This document shows, piece by piece, positions 8,006 through 16,156 of a stretch of 64,000 nt of DNA (the first letter of the stretch is position 1; the number at the start of each line of letters is the position of its first letter). A program made the translations under genes and the position numbers. Source of the stretch: Victivallis lenta (lineage in GTDB: Bacteria > Verrucomicrobiota > Lentisphaeria > Victivallales > Victivallaceae); assembly GCF_009695545.1 (NCBI RefSeq), contig NZ_VUNS01000024.1, positions 1 to 64,000 of the forward strand, in the 5' to 3' direction. The notes under the pieces are model-generated. The model worked only from the letters and a program-made list of their open reading frames with translations. It was not told the DNA's origin and ran no database searches.

Positions 8006-9595
8006 TTACACATCCCAGCTCAGACAGGCGCTTTCATCGGAATACCAGTGAAAGCGCTTTTCTTTGCCGTCAAAACGCCAGATTTCCGGAAGCGTATCCG
8101 CAAGCCAATTCACCGGTTCCGCCGCCACATCCTGCCGGGAGGCAACGGCAAAGAGCTGTTTCATTTCGGCAAACTCCTGCGCCGTAAGGCTTCCCGGACG
8201 GATCGAAGCGAAAAACGGCGTACTGCTGCAAGCGAGAAGTTCCGTCCATTGCCGATTTTTCTGCCACGGAATTTTTCCGGTGATACCGACGCAGTCCGCA
8301 TCGACTTCAAAGAACGCCTTGTGCTGACAGAGCCGGAATGCGAGAGAATTCACTCCCATTTTGCGGGTCTTACCCCAGGCGTTGCCGCTGGTATCATCCC
8401 CGATGCGGGCAATGTGCATCAGTCCGGCGCCAAGATGTCCTATTGTGTTGCAACCGAGGATCAATGCACCGTTTGACGCGCCAAGGATCGCCTTGTAAAA
8501 ATCGACGACGATCTCTGCGGAAGTTCTGGAACGGTCCGCAAAGTGCCAATTCTCTTCCGCCGCGAGCCACGGCGTCGCCTCCCAGCCCCAGCGCCCGAAA
8601 ATATCGTTGGTCGAAAAATCGTGCTTGATGAGCTCATAGCCCCAGCCGGAGAGCCGCCGGATGTCCTCTTCGACCAGCGCGATCACTTCGGGCCGCGAGG
8701 GATCGAGCGCCCGGAGATTGGTGTGGTTGCGTTCCGGCAGTTTCCACATTTCCGGAATCGCCGGATCAATGTTCCACAAAGGACGCATCCAGATCCCCGG
8801 CCGGACGCCGCAACTGCGCATTTCATCTGCAAGTTTCTGCATATCAGGATATTTCTCGTTGCCGCATGTCCACGGCCCGGAGTTACCTGGTTTCTGGTGC
8901 ATGATCTCCCAGCCGTCATCGATAACCATGAAAGGACGATTGGCCAGCCCCTCTGAAAGTGAAGCGATATAACGGCTGTCGGCCAGAATCTCCCCGTGCG
9001 AACTGTCGCCGTAAGCGTAATACCAGTTATTTCCGCCGTAGACAGGTGTGCGAAGCGGCAATGGATCACTGCACATGAGTTTACAGAAAGATTTGGCCGC
9101 ATCAAACGGAGTTCCTTTTGGATATTCGGCTGAAACGACCACAGCAACGGCGATTTCGCGCCCCTTCAGGATCACGCCGCGTGTACCGTTGCGGAGGTCG
9201 AGAGAAAGCGTGATCCCGGCAGGATCAATGTTCCAAACCGCCATTGCGCCCGGACACACCCGTACACCGCAACCGGCGGTCACACCGGAAAAATGTGCCA
9301 GAAAATACCACGGCATGAAGCGGTGACTGTCGAACGTCCGCCATTGCAGATCGCCGTAAGCGCGTTCCCACGCGTCGCCGAGAAAGAGCGTTTCCGCAGG
9401 GAATTTATGTTCCCAACGCAACCGCACAAAGGTCACGGGTGTCGTATCAGCAGAAACCCGAATACCGATGCCGGAATTCTCCGGCTTCAATTTCACAACG
9501 ATATCCTCTTTTTGCATTTCCGCAGTTCCGGCGAAACTGAACTGCGCGGATTCCGTAAAAACACAAAGGTGGTCTGGTATCTGTAATTGAAACAT
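8006..9595 (-). CDS. GH36/melibiase-like alpha-galactosidase
   Basis: A 529-residue clan GH-D glycosidase, probably an alpha-galactosidase. An N-terminal beta-sandwich of about 200 residues precedes a TIM barrel. Signature residues are visible: VIDDGWE at the barrel start, ELIKHDF about residue 325 (catalytic nucleophile Asp) and RIGDDTSG about residue 400 (acid/base Asp in an RxxDD context). No signal peptide is present, so it is likely cytoplasmic and would act on imported oligosaccharides. It is the 3'-terminal gene of the - strand run, 35 bases after the transporter gene. Distant members also act as alpha-N-acetylgalactosaminidases or raffinose synthases. Confidence 0.8.
   Translation of the reverse strand: MFQLQIPDHLCVFTESAQFSFAGTAEMQKEDIVVKLKPENSGIGIRVSADTTPVTFVRLRWEHKFPAETLFLGDAWERAYGDLQWRTFDSHRFMPWYFLAHFSGVTAGCGVRVCPGAMAVWNIDPAGITLSLDLRNGTRGVILKGREIAVAVVVSAEYPKGTPFDAAKSFCKLMCSDPLPLRTPVYGGNNWYYAYGDSSHGEILADSRYIASLSEGLANRPFMVIDDGWEIMHQKPGNSGPWTCGNEKYPDMQKLADEMRSCGVRPGIWMRPLWNIDPAIPEMWKLPERNHTNLRALDPSRPEVIALVEEDIRRLSGWGYELIKHDFSTNDIFGRWGWEATPWLAAEENWHFADRSRTSAEIVVDFYKAILGASNGALILGCNTIGHLGAGLMHIARIGDDTSGNAWGKTRKMGVNSLAFRLCQHKAFFEVDADCVGITGKIPWQKNRQWTELLACSSTPFFASIRPGSLTAQEFAEMKQLFAVASRQDVAAEPVNWLADTLPEIWRFDGKEKRFHWYSDESACLSWDV
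8028..8065 (+). terminator. Rho-independent terminator inside the convergent gene
   Basis: A perfect 9-bp stem (GCGCTTTCA at 8028-8036 with TGAAAGCGC at 8049-8057) is followed at once by TTTTCTTT on the + strand. It lies 23 bases after the DUF4432 stop, within the 3' coding end of the opposing gene, because no intergenic space exists between them. Confidence 0.75.
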
Positions 9596-9630
9596 AATAA
9601 ACTCCTGATATTGAAATTCTTAAATTGATT

Positions 9631-10524
9631 TTAACCCAATCGGACAGCAAGGATTCCGGCGAGAATCAGTCCGAGAATCAACAGCTGGCGCGACGAAACT
9701 CGGTCGCACAGTTTCAACGCGGAAAAAAGCCAGAAAAAAATGATCGCTCCGGAACAGCTTATCGCAAAGACCACGCCGGAACGGTGAAATTTCTCCATGA
9801 TCTCCAGCGCCCCGAAAAGGATCCGGTAAGAGAGCAATGCAAGTACGCCCCAGACAATCCCGAGCCCCAGCGTCTTTCGGAGCAGTTCCGGCGCGGGACG
9901 GCCGCTTCGGATCATGCCCAAAGCGTAAAAAAGAGTGGAAACCGTCAGAAAGAGCGCCGATTTCAATGCCGCAGAGGTCTCGGAGCTTTCCACCGCCAGC
10001 AACAGCGCGATTTGTGATAGCCCGCAGGAGAATGAAGCCGCCGTCCCCAGCAGAAGCTCCCGGCCGGAAAGCAGAACACCGGAGCTTTTTTTTTCTTTGT
10101 CTTGTCTGCCGTTGGCAGAAAGGCAGATTCCGGCAACGATCAGCACAATTCCTATTAAATTCCACAAACTGATGATCCCGCCAAGAAAGAGCCCGGCAAA
10201 AAGAAAGGGGAAAATGAAATTTGTCTGCGGCAACGCATAGGCAAGCACTCTGCCGGAGGCTTTCAGATTGTACATCGCGATCATCTGTCCAAGCGAGTTA
10301 AAGAACGCTGCCGCAGTCAGATAAGGCAATAACAGCCGGAGTTCGCCTGCGCTTCCCGGCATCCGGAAACCGAGAGCACACCACGCCAGCAATGCGGCAG
10401 TCGCCGTACCGACCGTATAGAAACAGCAGATCGGACACCCTTTTCGCCGTGCCTGCGCAACCGAAGCCCCGAGCGCCGCCCAGACAACACCGAGCAACAA
10501 TGATAATAAAAAACCTGCAGTCAT
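9631..10524 (-). CDS. DMT-superfamily (EamA-like) transporter
   Basis: A 297-residue integral membrane protein with about ten hydrophobic segments in two repeated halves, as in the drug/metabolite transporter superfamily. Segments such as LLPYLTAAAFFNSLGQ and LWNLIGIVLIVAGICLSA are typical of EamA/RhaT-like sugar or metabolite carriers. A short Lys-rich loop (NGRQDKEKKSS) near the middle separates the halves. It sits 6 bases downstream of a glycosidase gene in the same direction, so a role in uptake or efflux of a sugar or amino-sugar product is likely. The substrate is not predictable. Confidence 0.8.
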   Translation of the reverse strand: MTAGFLLSLLLGVVWAALGASVAQARRKGCPICCFYTVGTATAALLAWCALGFRMPGSAGELRLLLPYLTAAAFFNSLGQMIAMYNLKASGRVLAYALPQTNFIFPFLFAGLFLGGIISLWNLIGIVLIVAGICLSANGRQDKEKKSSGVLLSGRELLLGTAASFSCGLSQIALLLAVESSETSAALKSALFLTVSTLFYALGMIRSGRPAPELLRKTLGLGIVWGVLALLSYRILFGALEIMEKFHRSGVVFAISCSGAIIFFWLFSALKLCDRVSSRQLLILGLILAGILAVRLG

Positions 10525-10530
10525 TTCTCG

Positions 10531-11910
10531 TTATCTTTGTATTTTCAGAATCAATGCACGATGAAAACGCGGCAGAGTGATCTTCCCGTCATGAATTGCA
10601 AGCGCCCCGCGCGTTCCATCCCACGGAGCAAAGAACGATACACCGGAAACTGTTTGTGATGTAAGAGCAGCAAGCGGAATTTCCATTTCGGCAAGCAATT
10701 CGGGAGCAATCCCCTCGTTGAATTCATGCTGCCAGTCATTGCGTTTGTCGCGCAGAAGCCAGAGCTGTTGCGTTCTGCCGGAAAGTCCGTAGAAACGCAA
10801 ACGGCCGGATTCCCGCTGATGCACTGTGAAGTTTTCACGCACAGGATCGACCCCGGCAACCGTTTCGGCAAAGAGCGAAAAGATCTTCCAGTGGTCATGC
10901 AATCCGATATAAAACTGATCCCAGTGCCAGAAGTGTCCGCATCCGGCGACGCCGCAGAAAAACGGCGTGAATACACCGTCAAAAAGAAGGATTCCGGCAC
11001 GATCCTGTTCATAGAGGTGCGAAGGTCCCGAATGGTGATAGGCCGCCGCACCGGTTTCCGCGACAAAGACGGGACGTTCCGGGAAAAGTTCCAGTGTTTC
11101 CCGGGTTGCGTCGGCTTCGAGCAGATCGAGAGCGCCTCGGCAGATATCCAGATCCGCACCGGGTTCGAGATAACGGTGAATCTGTCCGACATCGATGCCG
11201 GGCACACGCCCGACTGCCGCATAGTTGGCAAAACTTTCGAGACAATCGAAGCTCCCGAGGCTCTGCATAATCAGCTGGCGCGGGAAGAGTCGGTGCATTT
11301 CTGCGACCATCATTTCCAGCCACGGCAGCCAGACATTGCGCGGCGCATCGACTGCATTGAGTTCGTTCCAAAGTTCCCACCCCATGACCGCAGGTTCACC
11401 GGCGAACTCCCGGCTGAGGATTTCCAGTTTTTTCAGCAGATTTTTCCGCGGAGCATCTTTGGTAAAATAATCGGTCATATTCTCACAGCTGCCGCCACGG
11501 CTTGTATGATAAATCGGCTGTTGAAACGTGACAGCCCCGGTAAAAAGTTCCCGTTCCTTACGCGGCGTCACTGTCCTGAAATGTTCGAGTGTGAACTTGA
11601 TCCTGACATGATTTTTCTTGGCGATCGCTACGAGAGCTTTCATATTTTCGAGCTTTTCAGCGGAGAACATCCCCTCCAGCTCCGGCTCAAGGTTGAGCAA
11701 GGCAACTCCGCACCAGACCCGGATCAGATTGCCGCCATTTTCCGCGAAATGCCGGATCTCTTTTTCAAACATGGCGAGCGCTTCGCCGTCATCGGTGATG
11801 TAACGCTGAAAACAGAGATTTACGCCAATCGGCAGAAACGGAGCGCCGCTTTCATATTCAAAATAACGCGGATTACACGAACTGACCCGGATAAATTCAT
11901 TATCGAACAT
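10531..11910 (-). CDS. Clan GH-A glycoside hydrolase (GH5-like)
   Basis: A 459-residue intracellular glycosidase with a (beta/alpha)8 barrel. The acid/base motif WELWNELNA (second Glu of the segment, about residue 187) and the nucleophile motif VFVAETG (about residue 285) show the two-glutamate arrangement of clan A. GVNLCFQRY near residue 30 and NLIRVW are typical of GH5-type mannanases and related beta-glycosidases. A C-terminal domain of about 100 residues looks like a beta-sandwich. No signal peptide. The mannosidase-rich setting suggests a beta-mannoside substrate, but family and specificity are not certain. Confidence 0.72.
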   Translation of the reverse strand: MFDNEFIRVSSCNPRYFEYESGAPFLPIGVNLCFQRYITDDGEALAMFEKEIRHFAENGGNLIRVWCGVALLNLEPELEGMFSAEKLENMKALVAIAKKNHVRIKFTLEHFRTVTPRKERELFTGAVTFQQPIYHTSRGGSCENMTDYFTKDAPRKNLLKKLEILSREFAGEPAVMGWELWNELNAVDAPRNVWLPWLEMMVAEMHRLFPRQLIMQSLGSFDCLESFANYAAVGRVPGIDVGQIHRYLEPGADLDICRGALDLLEADATRETLELFPERPVFVAETGAAAYHHSGPSHLYEQDRAGILLFDGVFTPFFCGVAGCGHFWHWDQFYIGLHDHWKIFSLFAETVAGVDPVRENFTVHQRESGRLRFYGLSGRTQQLWLLRDKRNDWQHEFNEGIAPELLAEMEIPLAALTSQTVSGVSFFAPWDGTRGALAIHDGKITLPRFHRALILKIQR

Positions 11911-11951
11911 CGTAAAACCCTTTCTTTATTTTTTATACGGATCGAATTACT

Positions 11952-12477
11952 TCACTCATAACACCCGTTGCCGTCGATGATTTGGCAACGGAAATAACTG
12001 CTGTTGACAAGATCGTTCAAATCCACTTTGCACTGCGTGAGCGTTTCATGCGGTGCAGGACCATCCATGCACTCCGGCTGCAAAATACTCCACCCGTGCC
12101 ATGAATGTGAAATGATCTGCACGGTTTTGCACGCCGTGAATTCCTCGGAAAAGATGCCGTTTTCAAAACTCAACTTCGTAAACCGGGGGGCTGCGTCGTG
12201 TAAAAATTTCCGTTGCGGAGCGCATCAAGCACGCTCTCAAGGCAACCGCTCTTTTGCGCAGATCATCACCGGTGATCGGCAACACATCATATCCATGCGC
12301 CGCATAACAGTCGATGATCGTCTGCGGCTCTATTCCGCCGTCGGAACAGATCGTGTGCGTATGCAGAGCAGCATCACTCGGCAAGAATTCCGGTCGCCCA
12401 GATATCGCGGCGCAGTTCGTTTTCGGCAATACCGTTATAGACGAGACGTTCGGAAAGGCGGCTGCCGTGACCGGCAT
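11952..12477 (-). pseudogene. Decayed PHP-domain metal-dependent phosphoesterase gene
   Basis: Two overlapping - strand frames preserve parts of one PHP-domain protein. The first (12163-12477) contains ALHTHTICSDG and then AAHGYDVLPITGDD, the metal-binding N-terminus of PHP proteins (usually HTHTxxSDG and ITDHD). Soon after, it runs into unrelated residues. The second frame (11952-12173) gives SFENGIFSEEF, then SYFRCQIIDGNGCYE, which resembles a PHP-protein C-terminus. An internal deletion plus a frameshift explains both. The start probably overlapped the stop of the upstream GH gene (TTG near 12389), so it was once the next gene of this operon. ITGDD in place of ITDHD also removes a metal-binding His. 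Confidence 0.55.
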
Positions 12478-14569
12478 TGACGATCAGGTCGAATGCAATC
12501 TTTTTGCCGGAAGCAGGATCGAATCCGATCTCCTCCCACGGGATTGCAACTTCCATAACGAACCCCTTTTTATTGTTGCGCTCCACCGTTTTGCAAAAAG
12601 AAAGCGGTCTGGTATTACTCTTGACCGGACGGCCGTAATTGCGCCATGCGAATTCCGGCGTTTTACCGACATCGGCGCGGATCAAAAGCTGACGGTCTCC
12701 GGGCTGCATGCGTCCGGGAATCGCCGGATTCGCTCCGAGAAAAATCTCGATGCTGTCATCGCCATCGATCGGACAGCGTTTCTGCGGCTTTGCCGGACTG
12801 TTGTCGGGCATATAAACATGGCAATAGAAGAACTTTTCATCCCATCCGAAACGGAATTCGCCCCATCCTTTTTTCGTATGTTCCTGCGTCAACAAAGAAA
12901 CATAGAGCGGTTCTTTGGAAAATGCGGCGTATTTTTTTTCGTCACCGTTCAGCGGCAAGGCATTGCGGACTTTACCAACCTTGACAACCCGGTCGCCGGC
13001 ATAAAGAATTTTGTAAGGCGGCGCGGCAACCGGCCGGAGCTTCCTTTCAATGAGATCATAGACTTTGTTATTCGCCTGGGCCGCGGCATCGGTGAGCACT
13101 TTGTACGGACGGTCGCAGATGTTGAAAAGTCCGGTATTGAAGCGTTCTTCATAGAAACTGCTCCAGCCGCGTCCGGTATTGGATTCATCGAGCAGACAGA
13201 ACCACTGCACACCGACAACACCGGGAGTTGCGGCGGCATTTTCGACATAGCGCCGGTATTGCGCCGCGCGTTCCTGCTGATTCTTCACATTGCGTACTCC
13301 GAAGAGTCCCTGCTCAGGACTGCCGAAGCTCCATTCGGAAAGCATCACAGGTTTGGCGCTGACAGCGGTCATATGCGCCACTTCCTTCGGCAGATAACCG
13401 TTGGTGTAATAGTTTGCGCTGAAAATATCACAGTGTTTTCCCATGGCTCTGATGACCCGGTCATAGCGGATCAGATGCGGCAGGATGCGTTCACCGAGAT
13501 AGAGATGGTCGGGATCGACCTTCTTCAACGTCTTGGAAATGAGTGCAAAATAAGCATCCCAGTAAAATTCTTCAAATGCTTCAAGATCCTGTTTTGCCTC
13601 AGGAGTCCTGGCTTTCAGAACTGTTGTCGCGATCGCGCTGAAATCGGCGAAAGAGGTTTCCCAGTTTTTGTTGAACTGCGCGATTTTGCTGTTATAACGC
13701 TGTTTCATCCATTCGCTCATTTTCTTTTTGGCCGGAATGTTTCCGGTATTTTCCAGAAGCTGCTGCATGACCTGCGGGTAATTGACTTCATTTTCGGTAT
13801 AATATCCGATCAATGCAGGATTTTTGAGAAAGGATTTTGTCCGTGCGGCAAACTCTTTTTCGAGCAGTTCGGCGTTTTGCGGCGCAAAGGGATCGATATG
13901 CCGATCGTTTCCGACCAGCGCGAAACCTTTTTTCCAGTAATGTTCCAGACACTTGGTGAACGCAAAACCAAGTTTATCGTTACCTTCAAAAACTTGCGTA
14001 AATTCGCCAAACGCATTGAATCCGAGATGCCTGAGACGTGTCACGATCTCTTTTTGCCACGCAACTTCATCATAGGAGCCATGCTTGCGGATCCAGTTCG
14101 CCAAATAGAACGAAACCGAATTTCCCCAGCGCGCCTGCTTGAATTTGCTGTCGGCGGTCGGGAGCCATTCATAAAGCTCCTCGCGTCCCTTGACCGGCGT
14201 GAACTCATTGCCCGGCATGGAGCTGCATACGCCGAGATGGAAATAGAGATTTCCCTCTGGATCGACGAGCATGATGCGGCCATTCAAAGCGGCGACTTTT
14301 TCCAGATGGAAAAATCCGGTTGCCGTCAAACCGTATTTTTCCCGCGATCCCGGCAGACTGCCGTAAAAAGTACGCTCCGGAATCGGGAAGGAGTCATAAT
14401 ACGCCTTGTCTTTCGCCATATCGGCTTTCAGCTCCTCTTCAGACCGGACCTTTTCCGGGAATTCAAGATCGACGAACTGTCCGAAACGGTCGATCTGAAA
14501 CTCTGCGCTGCTCAAAACAGCAGCAAAGGCAGATATTCCGAATAACAGAAGTGCTTTCTTCATGTTCAT
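12374..14569 (-). CDS. Secreted GH42/GH50-like glycosidase with CBM9-like tail, paralogue 1
   Basis: A 731-residue protein with a signal peptide (MKKALLLFGISAFAAVLSSA) and a clan GH-A barrel. GRIMLVDPEGNLYFHLGVCS near residue 95 resembles the start of GH50 agarases and related enzymes. YYTENEVN about residue 257 should hold the acid/base Glu, and VMLSEWSFGS about residue 408 the nucleophile. After residue 530 comes a beta-sandwich like carbohydrate-binding family 9 (RFGWDEKFFYCHVYMPD, SIEIFLGA, MQPGDRQLLIRA). The start ATG overlaps the upstream stop (TAATG) with AAGGAAAA before it. It is one of three tandem paralogues. Substrate unknown: agarase-like or beta-galactosidase-like. Confidence 0.75.
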   Translation of the reverse strand: MNMKKALLLFGISAFAAVLSSAEFQIDRFGQFVDLEFPEKVRSEEELKADMAKDKAYYDSFPIPERTFYGSLPGSREKYGLTATGFFHLEKVAALNGRIMLVDPEGNLYFHLGVCSSMPGNEFTPVKGREELYEWLPTADSKFKQARWGNSVSFYLANWIRKHGSYDEVAWQKEIVTRLRHLGFNAFGEFTQVFEGNDKLGFAFTKCLEHYWKKGFALVGNDRHIDPFAPQNAELLEKEFAARTKSFLKNPALIGYYTENEVNYPQVMQQLLENTGNIPAKKKMSEWMKQRYNSKIAQFNKNWETSFADFSAIATTVLKARTPEAKQDLEAFEEFYWDAYFALISKTLKKVDPDHLYLGERILPHLIRYDRVIRAMGKHCDIFSANYYTNGYLPKEVAHMTAVSAKPVMLSEWSFGSPEQGLFGVRNVKNQQERAAQYRRYVENAAATPGVVGVQWFCLLDESNTGRGWSSFYEERFNTGLFNICDRPYKVLTDAAAQANNKVYDLIERKLRPVAAPPYKILYAGDRVVKVGKVRNALPLNGDEKKYAAFSKEPLYVSLLTQEHTKKGWGEFRFGWDEKFFYCHVYMPDNSPAKPQKRCPIDGDDSIEIFLGANPAIPGRMQPGDRQLLIRADVGKTPEFAWRNYGRPVKSNTRPLSFCKTVERNNKKGFVMEVAIPWEEIGFDPASGKKIAFDLIVNAGHGSRLSERLVYNGIAENELRRDIWATGILAE

Positions 14570-16137
14570 TATTTTCCTTTTTCCTTTACAATGGATTCGT
14601 CAATGCTGACTTTTTTCTCGATCAGGTCATAAACACGGCTGTTGGATTCCGCCGCCGCATTGCAAAGCTCTTTGTACGGACGGTCGCATATATTGAACAA
14701 CCCGGTGTTGAGCCGCTCGCCGTTGTAATCATTGAACCCGCGTCCGGTGAGAGCTTCATCAATGAGACAGAACCACTGTGTGCCGATCACATTCCGGTCG
14801 GCTGCGGACTGTTCGGCGTAAAGCCGGAAACGCTTCGCACGCTCTTTCTGGTCGGCAACGTTGACGACACCGGGCAATCCCTGCTCCCGGCAGCCGTAGT
14901 TCCATTCGGAAAGAATGATCGGGCGTCCGGTGAGATTCGCCAGTTTCTGAATCATTTCCGGGTCATAATGTTCTGTGTAGTAATTGGCGCTGAAGACATC
15001 GCAATATTTCCCCATGATCCGATTCACCAGATCATTGTGAAGCTGGTTGGTGTGAATGCGTTCCCCGAGATAAAGATGATCGGGATCGACCTTTTTGAGT
15101 GTCGTGGAGACAAGCCTGAAATAAGTATCCCAGTAAAATTCCTCAAAGAAAGCCAGCGCTTTTTTTGCTTCCGGCGTTTTCGCTTCCAAAGCGGTTGTCG
15201 CAATCCGATCGAAACCGGCAAGCGAGATGTTCCACTCTTTGTTGAAGATCGCAATATTGTTCTTGTAATACTCCTGCATCTTCCGGGCAAACTCCTGCTT
15301 GGCGGAAAAGGTATCGCTCCGCTTGAGCATCTGCGGCATCACCTCATGATAGAAAACCTCGTTTTCGGTATAAAATCCGATCAGTCCCGGATCATTGAAA
15401 TAGGACTTCACGCGGCTTGCAAACTCTTTTTCGAGGAGCACGGCATTTTGGGGATCAAAAGGATCAATCGAACGCCCGGCAGTGATGGAGAATCCTTTTT
15501 TCCAGTAATGCTCAAGACACTTGGTATAGGCAAATCCGAGTTTATCATTGCCGGGGAAAATCTGCGAGAACTCCCCGTAACCATTGAAGCCGAGCCGCCG
15601 CAGACGTTCCACGATCGTTTTCTGCCACTTAACCTCATCATAAGAGCCGTATTTGCGGATCCAGTTGGCCAGATAGAACGATGCGGCTTTCGCCCAGCGT
15701 GCCTGCCTGAAATCACTATCGGCAGTCGGCAGCCATTCATAGAGCTCTTCGCGCCCTTTGACCGTGGTGAATTCATTGCCCGGCATCATACTGCAGACGC
15801 CAAGGTGAAAATAGAGGTTGCCTTCCGGATCGACCAGCATGACGCGACCATCGAGTTCTTCAATCTTTTCGAGGTGGAAAAATCCGGTTCTGGTCAGATT
15901 GTATTTCTCTTTTGAACCCGGCAAACCGCCGTAGTAAGTGCGTTCGGGGATCGTGAAAGATGTATAATATACATTGTGTGCATCGACATCAGCTTTCAGC
16001 TCCGCATCGGAAGTGATCTTATCCGGAAACTCCAGCCCGACGGCCTGCCCGTAACGGTCAACTTTAAATTCCGCGCTGTTCAAAACGACAGAAAACACCG
16101 CGAGAAAAAGCGCCAAAACTGTCTTTGAAAGATTCAT
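14569..16137 (-). CDS. GH42/GH50-like glycosidase lacking the CBM9-like tail, paralogue 2
   Basis: A 522-residue paralogue of its two neighbours. The signal peptide is MNLSKTVLALFLAVFSVVLNSA. The barrel is conserved, with FYTENEVFYH (acid/base Glu about 255) and IILSEWNYGC (nucleophile Glu about 405). It ends at the helix RVYDLIEKKVSIDESIVKEKGK, where the others continue into a 200-residue CBM9-like domain. The domain is cleanly absent; the reading frame is not broken by a frameshift. I chose ATG 16137, with GGGAAG seven bases before it, over an upstream start inside the preceding gene. The stop overlaps the next ATG by one base, so it is translationally coupled. Confidence 0.75.
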   Translation of the reverse strand: MNLSKTVLALFLAVFSVVLNSAEFKVDRYGQAVGLEFPDKITSDAELKADVDAHNVYYTSFTIPERTYYGGLPGSKEKYNLTRTGFFHLEKIEELDGRVMLVDPEGNLYFHLGVCSMMPGNEFTTVKGREELYEWLPTADSDFRQARWAKAASFYLANWIRKYGSYDEVKWQKTIVERLRRLGFNGYGEFSQIFPGNDKLGFAYTKCLEHYWKKGFSITAGRSIDPFDPQNAVLLEKEFASRVKSYFNDPGLIGFYTENEVFYHEVMPQMLKRSDTFSAKQEFARKMQEYYKNNIAIFNKEWNISLAGFDRIATTALEAKTPEAKKALAFFEEFYWDTYFRLVSTTLKKVDPDHLYLGERIHTNQLHNDLVNRIMGKYCDVFSANYYTEHYDPEMIQKLANLTGRPIILSEWNYGCREQGLPGVVNVADQKERAKRFRLYAEQSAADRNVIGTQWFCLIDEALTGRGFNDYNGERLNTGLFNICDRPYKELCNAAAESNSRVYDLIEKKVSIDESIVKEKGK

Positions 16138-16156
16138 TTTTATCTTCCCGGTTGCA

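Noticed and set aside
12314-14545. A 743-codon open frame on the + strand opposite the glycosidase triplet (others at 14320-15915, 16394-18130 and 19424-21463)
   Set aside because: These are antisense frames kept open by codon bias. The - strand products have clear signal peptides and catalytic motifs, and the + products match nothing.
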